In this document: positions 63,689-64,000 of the stretch, in pieces
Numbering within the stretch: position 1 is the first letter of the stretch
Layout: every line of letters begins with the position of its first letter
Source: UBA6623 sp965248235
GTDB taxonomy: Bacteria; Acidobacteriota; Terriglobia; Bryobacterales; UBA6623
Reading direction: 5' to 3'
NCBI GenBank assembly: GCA_965248235.1
Contig: CBDFIU010000003.1
Span: 930,001-994,000 of the forward strand
Length of the DNA stretch: 64,000 bases
Notes under the pieces: generated by a model
Told to the model about the DNA's origin: nothing
Databases searched by the model: none
What the model saw: the letters and a program-made list of their open reading frames with translations, nothing else
Translations under genes and position numbers: made by a program

Positions 63689-63978
63689 GCTCTGCGGAGT
63701 TGTGACCTCCAACATAGGTCTCCCTCCACCAGTCCGATCGCGCGCCGCAGGCTGCGCTCTTCGGTGGGCGTCAGTGTCCGCAGGAACGCCCGGCGCTCCC
63801 GGCTCCCCAGGATGACGCTTGACAAAAAGTCATAATTGTCGATACTACTTGCCATGCGAAGGCTGCAATTCACATTGCCAGACTCGGCGGTCATGGTGCC
63901 TTCCAGGGTCTTGATCGTGGTTTTCTCGGCCAACCGGACTGCCTCAACGACTACGGGCTTTTTCCGATACAGTCCCAT
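63685..63978 (-). pseudogene. Fused copy of the PGDW and TPTEERSL small genes
   Basis: 97 residues. The first 33 (MGLYRKKPVVVEAVRLAEKT, then EGTMTAESG) match the gene at 58935-59105 up to its middle. The last 50 (SRERRAFLRTLTPTEERSLR) match the gene at 59950-60081. The join (VNCSLRMASSIDNYDF) is unrelated to either. The stop overlaps the convergent serine-hydrolase stop in CTAG, just as at 58935. A TTGACA with a near -10 (ATACTA, 17 nt) lies on the plus strand inside the join (about 63819-63847). Confidence 0.5.
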
Positions 63979-64000
63979 GTCAATCCCGCCGCGCCTGCTT

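Overview
The window is GC-rich bacterial chromosome, most likely from an acidobacterium (Acidobacteriota, Bryobacterales/Solibacter-like). The basis is gene content: a very long TPR protein, a DUF1549/DUF1553 plus DUF1501 pair, a winged-helix domain fused to a Ser/Thr kinase, an EF-G-like paralogue of the type seen in that phylum, and an M48-like protein behind a TonB gene. This is inference from families; no rRNA, tRNA or CRISPR array was found.

Region 1 (1-30.4 kb) is mostly ordinary chromosome. It holds a VOC protein and giant TPR protein, a TIM-barrel isomerase, a TonB-type gene and an M48-like gene (each with one frameshift), an hsp20-clpB heat-shock pair, a family 5 uracil-DNA glycosylase and a DksA/TraR zinc-finger protein. 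It continues with a two-domain alpha/beta hydrolase, a hybrid histidine kinase, an M3 oligopeptidase, a GntP permease, gdhA, an Ldh-type dehydrogenase, an Nramp-like transporter, a Dabb protein, an orphan TRAP-type binding lipoprotein and an EF-G paralogue. Palindromic intergenic repeats of one family recur at about 4.2, 5.2, 11.8, 20.2 and 32.65 kb.

Region 2 (30.5-43 kb) is scarred. A winged-helix/Ser-Thr kinase gene is frameshifted and cut off where it meets a histidine-kinase fragment head to head. A DUF1549/DUF1553 gene is split by an IS1595-type element with a clean 8-bp target duplication. Fragments of a metallophosphoesterase, a YbaK-type deacylase and an OmpA/MotB C-terminus lie around an intact uvrA.

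Region 3 (43.05-56.84 kb) is a compact prophage-like element bounded by similar repeats built on CTTTGCCCAAAT units. Its left arm, mostly on the minus strand, has excisionase and integrase remnants, DUF669, ParB-like and Cro-like genes plus a plus-strand DUF4145 gene. It faces a CI/S24 repressor across a switch with three related operators. Next come a 27-residue lipoprotein, a candidate small RNA and a duplicated cargo gene. The right arm is a head cassette on the minus strand: split TerL, portal, scaffold, N4-gp56 capsid protein and a small head protein. I see no tail or lysis genes, so it is either a decayed phage or a capsid-only satellite.

Region 4 (56.8-64 kb) is further accessory DNA. 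It has a truncated second ParB-like gene, small coiled-coil and membrane proteins, two copies of a phage-type small-gene cassette, a cold-shock protein, a DoxX protein, a second IS copy lacking a target duplication, bacterioferritin and a truncated serine hydrolase.
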